Positions 42,876 to 50,553 of a stretch of 64,000 bases of DNA are shown here, one piece after another. Source of the stretch: JAFGHJ01 sp964523975 (GTDB lineage: Bacteria > Hydrothermota > UBA3072); contig CAZGBM010000001.1 in the NCBI GenBank assembly GCA_964523975.1, positions 7,104 to 71,103 on the forward strand, given 5' to 3'. Position numbers and translations under genes: made by a program. The notes beneath the pieces were generated by a model, which saw only the letters and a list, made by a program, of their open reading frames with translations, was not told where the DNA came from and ran no database searches. Each line of letters begins with the position of its first letter. The stretch's first letter is position 1.

Positions 42876-45679
42876 GGGTTGAAATCGGCGGTAACACCCA
42901 TTCTTATGTTATAATATGTTTCTCCTGAACTAAGCTCATGAATTTTTCCGTTTATCACGAGATGAACTTTCTCGGTAAAATCGAGGGTAATGGAAGAATT
43001 CAAATCGTAAAAAAATCCTGGTGGATAAAGATCGTTCATCCTATAAGAATTAACGTTCCCATCAGCATAATAATTATAGCCTAGGGTGACCTGAATCAGG
43101 CCGTTTTTTTTATCCCCGGAAATCATGTATCCTAAACCTATAATTGGGGAAAAAAGAGTATCTTCTCCTGTTGTAAAGAGACCTTCTAGTTTAAATTCGA
43201 TGCCCTTCTCATTCCAGAAACTTATAAATCCACCAAATTTATCTTCTTCCGAGCTCCACTCCCTTGTTAATCCCAGTTCCTTATAGCCACTTGAGCTGTT
43301 TTCCCATCCAAAATCAATCTTTTTGTAATCGCGGTCAGGAAAACTCAAAAAGGCTTCTCCGTTATTGGATTTAAAATTTCCTTTAAAAAAGACTTTATTT
43401 TTGCTTTCCTTAGGAAACTTAACACCTATTAAACCATCGTTTGTAGACGCCAGTCCCGGATTATACGTCGAATTAAAGTATCCGTTGAGTATAATTGCCA
43501 GCTCGCTACGAACAGAAATGCTTGCCGAGTATTCTTTCGAGTCTCTTTCCTCTCCTGTATATATAATTCTTTGAACATAATCTCCGTATGGATTTTCATA
43601 ATAAGTATTGGAAGTTGAATCAAACGAGTAATTCCCCTCTCCGGGATTTACATTTTGATAATATTTTTCCCAGATGCTTGCCTTCTTTCTGGAAACATTA
43701 AACTGACTCCTTAAATGGAAATCATTTAAATTAAAATTCGTATTTAGAGTACCATTAGTAATTACTTTCATTTCCCCGGAACTCAAATGTTTCCTGTAAA
43801 TTTGTGATGCAATTAGCGATATTCCTCTGTATTTAAAATCGGTTTTTGCGGAATAAACTTTAGCTGTGTCTATCTGGTTTCTGCCTTCCAAGCCGTATGC
43901 CAGAGCAAGATATGAACTGCTCAAAGAGATTTCCTTTTTATAATCATCTTCTCTCTGAAAATTCCTATAAAAAACTTCATAATTATTTAATTTAAATCCT
44001 CCTTTCAAATCTTTTCGGTAGTCCTTTATGTCTTCCCAATAGAAATAAAAAGGTAGGAAACTGAGATTTATTTTATCTTTACGAATAGAATCGGCTTTCC
44101 CATAAGTATAAGAACATTTAATCCTTGAATTCGGAATGAGCTTCACTCCGCATTCCAAAAAATCAGAAGGGAAAACAGCCAGTTCCCAGGTTTTCAATAA
44201 ATCCTTTTCTCCTTCCCATTCTCTCGTAACAAAATCAGCTGTCTTTTTAGAATAATTAATAGAAAAACTTAAAAATCGATAGGGATTATAGTCGGTATCA
44301 ATTTTTGCATTTAAACCATCCTTTTCTAATCCTCCGACAGGCATTCTAATTCTTCTGGCTTTAATATCACTCGATACAGCAATTTTTTCTGATTTCTTAT
44401 TTAACCCAAACGAAAGAAGGTTATCCTCTTCTCCAAGAGGGACTTTCCTTTTAACGGAATATGGGCCGTCACCTGTCCATAAAAAATAATGCAAAGAATC
44501 TACATATAAATATTCGCCATTTCCCTCTCCCACCCAATCAAAATACACTTCATATGAACCATTTTTATAACCTTCATAAACAAAAATAGAATCTTGCAGT
44601 TCGTAATCGCCATTGCCTTCTCCGACATCCACAGCCGAATAACGATACCCGAAACCGGAATCAGGATAGGACTCTATTAATTCTTTCTCCGAGAAGTCTT
44701 CTTTCCTTGTAAAAGAAAGAGAATAATCTCTATTTTCAAAACCGGTTTTATAGAAAACATTACTTTCCCCATAAATGCTATATTGAAAAAGCACGAGAAC
44801 CACTGATTCGTTATCAAGGAAAACAGAAGGATTAAACGTAAGAGAATTTTCCGAGTAATTTATTACGTAATCTTTTTCTTTTCCGTTTTGCAATAGTCTT
44901 CCGTCGAGCCAAACCTGTTCGGATCCTCTTACTATTGAAATGCCGCTTATGTTTTCTTCGGAACTGATTTTGTAAGGACCCTGTTTATTCTCGACGGTTT
45001 TAAAAGTGTTTTTTCCGTATTTAGCCTTGGAAATCCCCGCGACTCCGGATATATTTCTCCAGTTAGAAGATACTCCAAGTAATCTTTTATCTACATCTTC
45101 ATCAACAGTCACAATGTCACCGATTCTAAAAGACATATTATCGGAAATTGCTTCGATAAATATTTCGTCTATTTCGCGCAAGTTCTGAGAAACCGCCCCT
45201 TTAGGAATATTTTCATCGGAAAGGATTCCGGAAACATCAAACTGCCCGGCCCTCCCCCCTATTTTCATCCACAAACTCTGGCTTATGTCTGTTCCGCTTG
45301 ATTTTACATCCACAAACAATCCTTTGTTTCCATTTATAATAAGCTGATTTTTATCTTGAGGTTTTAAGTCCTCTATAATCTCCGCATTGGAAGGTTTTAT
45401 TGTATCGGATATCCATCTTAAGTAAGTTTCATTCAAAACAACATCCAGATGTGAAAATTTAAATTTTATCGATAATGAACATTTCTCTTTAATTTTCAAT
45501 TTACCGTCTCTATAATTTATTATATAAGCCGAATCTCTTATCAGCAGTTTCTCTCCACACCACAAACTGTCAGAGCCTTTAATAACAAAGGAATAACCAA
45601 GGTTAATCACCGATGTATCCGGCGAATCAATTATTAATATTTCAGATGATATGGAAAACAATAATAATATCAAATACAA
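42872..45679 (-). CDS. Large predicted outer-membrane beta-barrel protein
   Basis: A 935-residue protein of unrecognised family. A short hydrophobic N-terminus (LILLLFSISSEI) is a plausible signal peptide. The first 300 residues look like a periplasmic or plug region, with DYVINYSENSLTFNP, a motif seen in FCB outer-membrane proteins. The remaining 600 residues alternate short polar/aromatic strands (YEVYFDWVG, LRSQFNVSRKK, IQVTLGYNYYADG), as in a large beta-barrel, and end NIRMGVTADFNP. The start is TTG 45679, with GGAG six bases upstream and 11 bases after the uvrC stop; an ATG closer by is out of frame. Transport or secretion role unknown. Confidence 0.78.
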   Translation of the reverse strand: MYLILLLFSISSEILIIDSPDTSVINLGYSFVIKGSDSLWCGEKLLIRDSAYIINYRDGKLKIKEKCSLSIKFKFSHLDVVLNETYLRWISDTIKPSNAEIIEDLKPQDKNQLIINGNKGLFVDVKSSGTDISQSLWMKIGGRAGQFDVSGILSDENIPKGAVSQNLREIDEIFIEAISDNMSFRIGDIVTVDEDVDKRLLGVSSNWRNISGVAGISKAKYGKNTFKTVENKQGPYKISSEENISGISIVRGSEQVWLDGRLLQNGKEKDYVINYSENSLTFNPSVFLDNESVVLVLFQYSIYGESNVFYKTGFENRDYSLSFTRKEDFSEKELIESYPDSGFGYRYSAVDVGEGNGDYELQDSIFVYEGYKNGSYEVYFDWVGEGNGEYLYVDSLHYFLWTGDGPYSVKRKVPLGEEDNLLSFGLNKKSEKIAVSSDIKARRIRMPVGGLEKDGLNAKIDTDYNPYRFLSFSINYSKKTADFVTREWEGEKDLLKTWELAVFPSDFLECGVKLIPNSRIKCSYTYGKADSIRKDKINLSFLPFYFYWEDIKDYRKDLKGGFKLNNYEVFYRNFQREDDYKKEISLSSSYLALAYGLEGRNQIDTAKVYSAKTDFKYRGISLIASQIYRKHLSSGEMKVITNGTLNTNFNLNDFHLRSQFNVSRKKASIWEKYYQNVNPGEGNYSFDSTSNTYYENPYGDYVQRIIYTGEERDSKEYSASISVRSELAIILNGYFNSTYNPGLASTNDGLIGVKFPKESKNKVFFKGNFKSNNGEAFLSFPDRDYKKIDFGWENSSSGYKELGLTREWSSEEDKFGGFISFWNEKGIEFKLEGLFTTGEDTLFSPIIGLGYMISGDKKNGLIQVTLGYNYYADGNVNSYRMNDLYPPGFFYDLNSSITLDFTEKVHLVINGKIHELSSGETYYNIRMGVTADFNP

Positions 45680-45690
45680 TCATAACTCCA

Positions 45691-47442
45691 TCAGTGAATA
45701 GAATTATAGACAATATCTGCCAGTTTTCTTCCGATTCCCGGCACTTCATTTATTTCTTCTTTAGACGCCGCAAGTATTCTATCTTTTGAACCAAAGTGCT
45801 GTATTAAAGAAACTTTACGCTTATAACCTATACCTTCAATCTCATCCAATTCCGAAAGAGAGAGTTTTTTCCTTCTGAGTTTTTTATGATAATTCAAAGC
45901 AAACGAATGAGCTTCGTTGCGTACCCTGATTAACAGTCGTAATGCTTCCGACCGGAAAGGTAAAGAAATAATTTTTCCACTCGGTAAATATATCTCTTCA
46001 ACTCTTTTTGCAAGAGCTATCACAGGGATTTTCAAAGATGTGATTTTCTCAATCACTTTAATAGCCGAATTTAACTGAGTTTTCCCTCCGTCAATTAAAA
46101 TCAAATCCGGTAAATCTTCTTCGGAAATCAGTCTTTTTATTCTCCTGGAAACAATTTCTCCTATCATCGCAGGGTCGTTTATACCTTCAACACTCTTAAT
46201 CTTAAAACGTCTATATTTTTCCTTCACGGGAAATCCATTTATAAAAACAACACACGAACCCACGGAATCGGAACCTCCAATATTCGAAATATCAAATCCT
46301 TCTATTCTAAGAGGAACTTTTTCAAAAGAAAGAATATTCTGAAGTTCGACAAGAGAACTATTCAGTCCTCTCACGGGATGCAGAAACTCTCTTTCCAGTT
46401 CAAGTTTTGCATTTTTCATAGCCATCTCTATTAATTTTCTCAAATCGCCTCTTTCAGGTATCCTGATTTTGGAAGGTAAAAGCTGTTCCAACAGAACCCT
46501 GTCCTCTATTTTAACCGGAATCAAAATTTCTTCGGGAATATATGAAACTTTAAGATATTTCCAGAGAATAAATCTACGTATATAGTCCCCTAACGACACA
46601 TCTTCACCCGAACGAAGAACATATCTCTCCGTGTTAATCAATTTCCCCTCTCTTATTTGAAAAAGAAAAATAGAAGCCATTCCAGATTTATTACCGATCC
46701 CAATAACATCTCTGGATTTTTTATCTTCAAGTACCATACGCTGCTTTTTTGTTAAATCCCGCAGGCTCATAAGCTGGTTTCTATAAATGGCAGCCATTTC
46801 AAAATTCAATTCTTCAGCAGACTTTTTCATTTTTTCTTGGATTATTTTCTCAAGTTTCTTCGTTTTACCCCGAAGAAAATCTATTATTTCTTCGATAAAT
46901 CCTCCATATTCATCTTTTCCGATTTTTCCTATACAGGGACCAATACATTTATCGATATGGTATTGAAGACAAACTTTATCCGGTAAATTTTTACCTCTAC
47001 ATGTTCTGACAGGAAAAAAATTTCTAACTGTTTTAAGTGATTTTTTGACAGCCTTTACATCCGCATACGGTCCAAAATAAAGAGAACCGTCATTTTCGAT
47101 CTTTCTAGTATAAAAAATAGCCGGAAATTCATCTTTTATTGTTATTTTTATATATGGATATCTTTTATCGTCTTTCAATCTTACATTATATTTAGGCTGA
47201 TGTTCTTTTATCTCATTTTCTTCCAGTATTAAAGCTTCCAGTTCGTTTGAGGTAGCGGTATAATCCAGAAATTTTGCTTTTTGTATTATTCTATTTTCCT
47301 TTATAGAGTTTCTGCCGGTAAAATAACTTTTGATTCTCTTTCTCAAATTTTTCGCTTTACCGATATAGAGTATCTCTTCTTCATTTCCGAAATGATATAC
47401 TCCCGGAAGTTCAGGAATATCTTTTAATGAAATCTCTATCAT
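45691..47442 (-). CDS. uvrC: UvrABC excinuclease subunit C
   Basis: Nucleotide-excision-repair nuclease subunit that makes both incisions around a lesion. GIY-YIG domain at the N-terminus (PGVYHF, ILYIGKAKNLRKRI), a cysteine-rich zinc-like segment (CRGKNLPDKVCLQYHIDKC), a UVR motif near 200-235, the RNase H-like second nuclease (FDISNIGGSDSVGSCVVF and DLILIDGGKTQL with its Asp residues) and C-terminal helix-hairpin-helix motifs (LDEIEGIG, VPGIGRKLA). All catalytic landmarks are visible; the length of 583 residues is normal to slightly short. The large beta-barrel gene follows 11 bases downstream. Confidence 0.95.
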   Translation of the reverse strand: MIEISLKDIPELPGVYHFGNEEEILYIGKAKNLRKRIKSYFTGRNSIKENRIIQKAKFLDYTATSNELEALILEENEIKEHQPKYNVRLKDDKRYPYIKITIKDEFPAIFYTRKIENDGSLYFGPYADVKAVKKSLKTVRNFFPVRTCRGKNLPDKVCLQYHIDKCIGPCIGKIGKDEYGGFIEEIIDFLRGKTKKLEKIIQEKMKKSAEELNFEMAAIYRNQLMSLRDLTKKQRMVLEDKKSRDVIGIGNKSGMASIFLFQIREGKLINTERYVLRSGEDVSLGDYIRRFILWKYLKVSYIPEEILIPVKIEDRVLLEQLLPSKIRIPERGDLRKLIEMAMKNAKLELEREFLHPVRGLNSSLVELQNILSFEKVPLRIEGFDISNIGGSDSVGSCVVFINGFPVKEKYRRFKIKSVEGINDPAMIGEIVSRRIKRLISEEDLPDLILIDGGKTQLNSAIKVIEKITSLKIPVIALAKRVEEIYLPSGKIISLPFRSEALRLLIRVRNEAHSFALNYHKKLRRKKLSLSELDEIEGIGYKRKVSLIQHFGSKDRILAASKEEINEVPGIGRKLADIVYNSIH

Positions 47443-47486
47443 GGATATAAATTAAGATTATTTCTTATCCTCCGCAAGTCTTAACT

Positions 47487-47735
47487 GAAATTTAACCACG
47501 AGATTACACAAGATTAACACCAGATTTTTTTGTTGTTTAAAACCCACCCCCATCCCAAATATTTCGACAGGATTAACAAGATAAACAGGATATATTTTTT
47601 TTATTTTAACCCTCCAAACTTCCCAACCCCTAACTTCCTAACTGATATTTCACACAGAGTCCACAGAGAAAAAAAACAATATTTTTTGTTTTTATTGACT
47701 CGCGACCAGTGACTAATGACAAGCGACTGCATTCC
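47487..47735. repeat. Repeat mosaic between uvrC and nagB
   Basis: No gene in this gap of 370 bases. Visible words are ACCACGAGATTACACAAGATTAACACC (from 47496), the inverted linker GTTTAAAACCCACCCCCATCC (from 47536), ACAGGATTAACAAGATAAACAGGAT (47567-47591), CAAACTTCCCAACCCCTAACTTCC (from 47608), GAGTCCACAGAG and GACTCGCGACCAGTGACTAATGAC (from 47697). They match, in either orientation, the repeat words of the other mosaics. Confidence 0.6.
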
Positions 47736-47744
47736 ATAATGCGG

Positions 47745-47772
47745 TTGACAAACGAAAAAGAACAATTATTTT
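47745..47772 (+). promoter_or_regulatory. nagB promoter
   Basis: TTGACA (47745-47750), 16-base spacer, TATTTT (47767-47772). A GGGGGAG stretch lies about 8-15 bases upstream of ATG 47813 as ribosome-binding site. The spacer (AACGAAAAAGAACAAT) is similar to that of the promoter at 48717-48744. Confidence 0.65.
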
Positions 47773-47812
47773 AACAATCAAGAACTCAAAAAAAGGGGGA
47801 GTAGATAAGATT

Positions 47813-48604
47813 ATGGAAATTACCATTACTTCCGATTATGATGAGATGAGCAGGGCGTCTGCTCGAATAATTTCAGAAGAGATTCAAAAAAAGCATGACC
47901 TTGTATTGGGTCTGGCAACCGGAGATACTCCAATCGGTACCTATAAAGAACTCGTAAAAATACATAAAAAAGAAGGCCTGGATTTTTCTAAAGTAAAGTC
48001 TTTCAATTTAGATGAGTACCTGGGGCTCGCTCCACTACACAAAAACAGTTATAACTACTTTATGTGGGAAAATCTGTTTAAACACATAAATATAAACCCC
48101 GAGAACGTTTATATACCTCAGGGAAATATGAAGGACCCCGAACAATTTTGTATATGGTATGAAAAACAAATTGAAAAAGTCGGCGGCATAGATCTTCAGG
48201 TACTTGGTATCGGTGCCGACGGTCATATTGCTTTCAATGAACCGGGGTCTTCTTTTGCAAGCCGTACAAGAGTAAAAGCATTGTATAAACAAACAATAGA
48301 AGATAATGCCCGTTTTTTCGACAAAATTGAAGAAGTCCCTCGTTTTGCCATTACTATGGGAATAGGAACTATTATGGAAGCAAAAAAAATACTCCTTATA
48401 GCAAACGGAAAAAATAAAGCCGAAGTATGTGCTCAATTTATCGAAGGACCGGTTACAAGTCAGATAACTGCAACTGCTTTACAATTACACAGTTATGTAA
48501 ACGTAGTTCTGGATAACGAGGCTGCCTCAAAACTTACAAGAACCGAGTATTACAACTGGGTGCGCGATAACAAGCATTTAATCCAGAAAAAGGTAGGACG
48601 ATAA
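47813..48604 (+). CDS. nagB: Glucosamine-6-phosphate deaminase
   Basis: Converts glucosamine-6-phosphate to fructose-6-phosphate and ammonia, linking amino-sugar recovery to glycolysis. The 263-residue sequence shows LGLATGDTPIGTYKEL (phosphate loop), FNLDEYLGLAPLHKNSYNYFMW with the catalytic Asp, and GIGADGHIAFNEPGSSF with Asp/His of the active site, plus SRTRVKAL. All of these are intact. It stands alone, without nagA or a transporter, so in this organism it may serve envelope amino-sugar turnover. Confidence 0.96.
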   Translation: MEITITSDYDEMSRASARIISEEIQKKHDLVLGLATGDTPIGTYKELVKIHKKEGLDFSKVKSFNLDEYLGLAPLHKNSYNYFMWENLFKHININPENVYIPQGNMKDPEQFCIWYEKQIEKVGGIDLQVLGIGADGHIAFNEPGSSFASRTRVKALYKQTIEDNARFFDKIEEVPRFAITMGIGTIMEAKKILLIANGKNKAEVCAQFIEGPVTSQITATALQLHSYVNVVLDNEAASKLTRTEYYNWVRDNKHLIQKKVGR

Positions 48605-48716
48605 TTTAAACATTGAAGCAATTGAAAATATATAAGTGATTCATTTGTCAAAATAGAAGTCATATTGGATTTAAATTTAAATAATAGTACATTTGGACGT
48701 TTGAATTGTAAATAAC

Positions 48717-48783
48717 TTGACAAACAAGAACAATTATTTAATATTATTAACAACACAAAAGGCTTTTCAATTATATAAGGAGG
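48717..48783 (+). promoter_or_regulatory. Promoter and ribosome-binding site of the broken outer-membrane protein gene
   Basis: TTGACA (48717-48722), 16-base spacer, TAATAT (48739-48744), and a perfect AAGGAGG (48777-48783) seven bases before an ATA codon that sits where the start should be. Confidence 0.65.
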
Positions 48784-48790
48784 TAAATTT

Positions 48791-49647
48791 ATAAACCTAA
48801 TAATTTTATTTTTATTTGCTAATGATTATACGCCCTTCCAGTCGTTCTGGGATTTTTATACAGATAACAGAATATCTTCTTCAGCCTGTGGTATGGGTTA
48901 TACCAGAGTAGCAAATAGAGGTAGCATATCAAGCACCTTCATAAATCCCGCTTCCCTATCTTTAGAAAATAAAAAGCAGCTCTATTTTGAATATGTTTAC
49001 AAAGATGATATAGAATGGATTGCGGATATTAAATACAAAAACTTAAATCCCAATTTTTCCATTGGTTTTGGTCTGCCTATAAATGATTATTTCCAAATCG
49101 GTTTAACCTATCGGATAGAAAATTCTCTTAAGGCGGACTATGGAGAAATGCAGGGAACAGCGGTCAGCGATACAGCTGAAGATGGTTACATAGATACTGG
49201 TCTAATAGAAGCTTATAGAGACCTTAAAATCAGTTCTTTTTCAGTACCTATTGTATTTAAATTCAAAGATATGCTTAACATTGGAATCGACTTGAGTTAT
49301 ACCAATTTTTATTCGAAATATTTTCTGGGAACCGACGCTGACACTCTGGAAGCAGAATCTAATACTCCAAAAGTAGAATTCAATAAAATAAGACCCAAAA
49401 TTGGAATCATCTTCTCCCCTTTGAAAAATCTTTCTTTCGGTTTAACTTATTTAGCTGAAACAAAAGAAGCTGTCATCATTGAAACTGATACCTTAGACCC
49501 TAATATATTCCCACATTCACCACCTTCGGGATAACCTATAAAGTTAGTTCTCTAACATTAAATTTATCTTTAATGGACAGTCATTTGTTTTCCAGTGGCT
49601 CGGTCGAACAAACTTACGTAAACACTGGAATAAGTTATGGTTTTTAA
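48791..49647 (+). pseudogene. Outer-membrane beta-barrel protein gene with ATA at the start position and a frameshift near the end
   Basis: The frame opens at ATA 48791, seven bases after AAGGAGG, and encodes a signal-like xNLIILFLFAND. No ATG occurs until 48893, inside the mature protein. The body resembles FCB outer-membrane proteins of the PorV/OMPP1 type (INPASLSLENKKQLYFEY, FQIGLTYRIENSL, LSFGLTYLAETKEA). The frame stops at 49534. In the +1-shifted frame the natural ending continues (TTFGITYKVSSLTLNLS to NTGISYGF), stopping at 49647; the total length lacks one base for a single frame. The start and the shift make two independent defects, so either a decaying gene or sequencing errors; an ATA start is also possible. 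Confidence 0.7.
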
Positions 49648-49659
49648 AACCTTTTTATT

Positions 49660-50040
49660 GGCCACTAAGTCACCAAGACACAAAGGACGGAGATTTCTAA
49701 ATAAAAATAACAAATTAGCTGTCAGGCTTTGTGTCTTTGCGTGATGAAAATTTTTGGGTGGTGGTATGGGCTTTAAACTAAAAATATATTGTGCTCTTTG
49801 TGTGCTCTGTGTGAGATAAATTTGGTGCGGTGGGTCGGGTTTTAAACAACAATATAATTTTTTTTCTCTGTGTGTTTTTTGTTTTCTCTGTGTCCTCTGT
49901 GGTAATTATTTTAGTTAGGATATTAGAAAGTTAGGTGGTCGGGAAGTTAGAACAAACATAATATAAGGGTTGCGTGGAAGGGCTTTGTGTTCTTTGTGTC
50001 TTTGTGTGAGAATATTTTTGTTGTTTTAGGGTTGTGGGTG
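49660..50040. repeat. Long repeat mosaic between the broken gene and ispF
   Basis: The densest mosaic in the window. Word repeats alternate with linker copies: ACTAAGTCACCAAGACACAAAGGAC (from 49664), CTTTGTGTCTTTGCGTG (from 49727), linker (from 49755), GTGCTCTTTGTGTGCTCTGTGTG (from 49791), linker GGTGGGTCGGGTTTTAAAC (from 49828), CTCTGTGTGTTTTTTGTTTTCTCTGTGTCCTCTGTGG (from 49865), GTTAGGATATTAGAAAGTTAGG (from 49914), CTTTGTGTTCTTTGTGTCTTTGTGTG (from 49983) and a final linker-like GGGTTGTGGGTGG. No gene. Confidence 0.7.
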
Positions 50041-50048
50041 GTTCTCCC

Positions 50049-50077
50049 TTGACAAAAGCTTATATTTTAAATATTAA
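50049..50077 (+). promoter_or_regulatory. ispF promoter
   Basis: TTGACA (50049-50054), 17-base spacer and TATTAA (50072-50077). The box overlaps the ATG at 50077, so that ATG is unlikely to be used. The next ATG, 50083, begins five bases after the -10 box and fits a leaderless start. Confidence 0.6.
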
Positions 50078-50082
50078 TGAAC

Positions 50083-50553
50083 ATGCGAATTGGTTTTGGA
50101 TATGATTTGCACCGATTGGTAGAAAATCGGAAACTTATAATAGGAGGAGTCGAAATAAAAAGCCCTCTTGGGCTTCTCGGACATTCAGACGGAGATGTGC
50201 TCATACATACTGTTATTGACTCCCTTCTTGGCGCTTTCGCTCTAAATGATATAGGAACACATTTCCCTGATACCGATGATTCTTATAAAGATATTTCGAG
50301 TTTACACTTGTTGAAAGAAACCATGAAGATAATTCCAGGTAAGGTTATCAATATAGATGCAACGATAGTTGCAGAATACCCAAAAATGGCTCCTTATATT
50401 TCTTCTATGAGAAAAAATATTTCGGAAGCTACCGGTATGGATGTTTCATCCGTTTCCATTAAAGCAAAAACTAACGAAGGTCTTGGATACGTCGGAAGAA
50501 AAGAAGCCATTGCCTGTTATTGCGTTTCTCTATGCAAGGAGGTAAGTAAATGA
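50083..50553 (+). CDS. ispF: 2-C-methyl-D-erythritol 2,4-cyclodiphosphate synthase
   Basis: Cyclises CDP-methylerythritol phosphate in the non-mevalonate isoprenoid pathway. Counted from ATG 50083, zinc ligands Asp8 and His10 lie in MRIGFGYDLHRL, and the third His lies in GHSDGDVLIHTVIDSLLGA. ALNDIGTHFPDTDD and the substrate loop VSIKAKTNEGLGYVGRKEAI are typical. I prefer the second ATG because the promoter overlaps the first one and orthologues start with MRIGxGYD. The gene overlaps the next by four bases (ATGA). Other pathway genes (ispD, ispE) are not in the window. Confidence 0.95.
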   Translation: MRIGFGYDLHRLVENRKLIIGGVEIKSPLGLLGHSDGDVLIHTVIDSLLGAFALNDIGTHFPDTDDSYKDISSLHLLKETMKIIPGKVINIDATIVAEYPKMAPYISSMRKNISEATGMDVSSVSIKAKTNEGLGYVGRKEAIACYCVSLCKEVSK

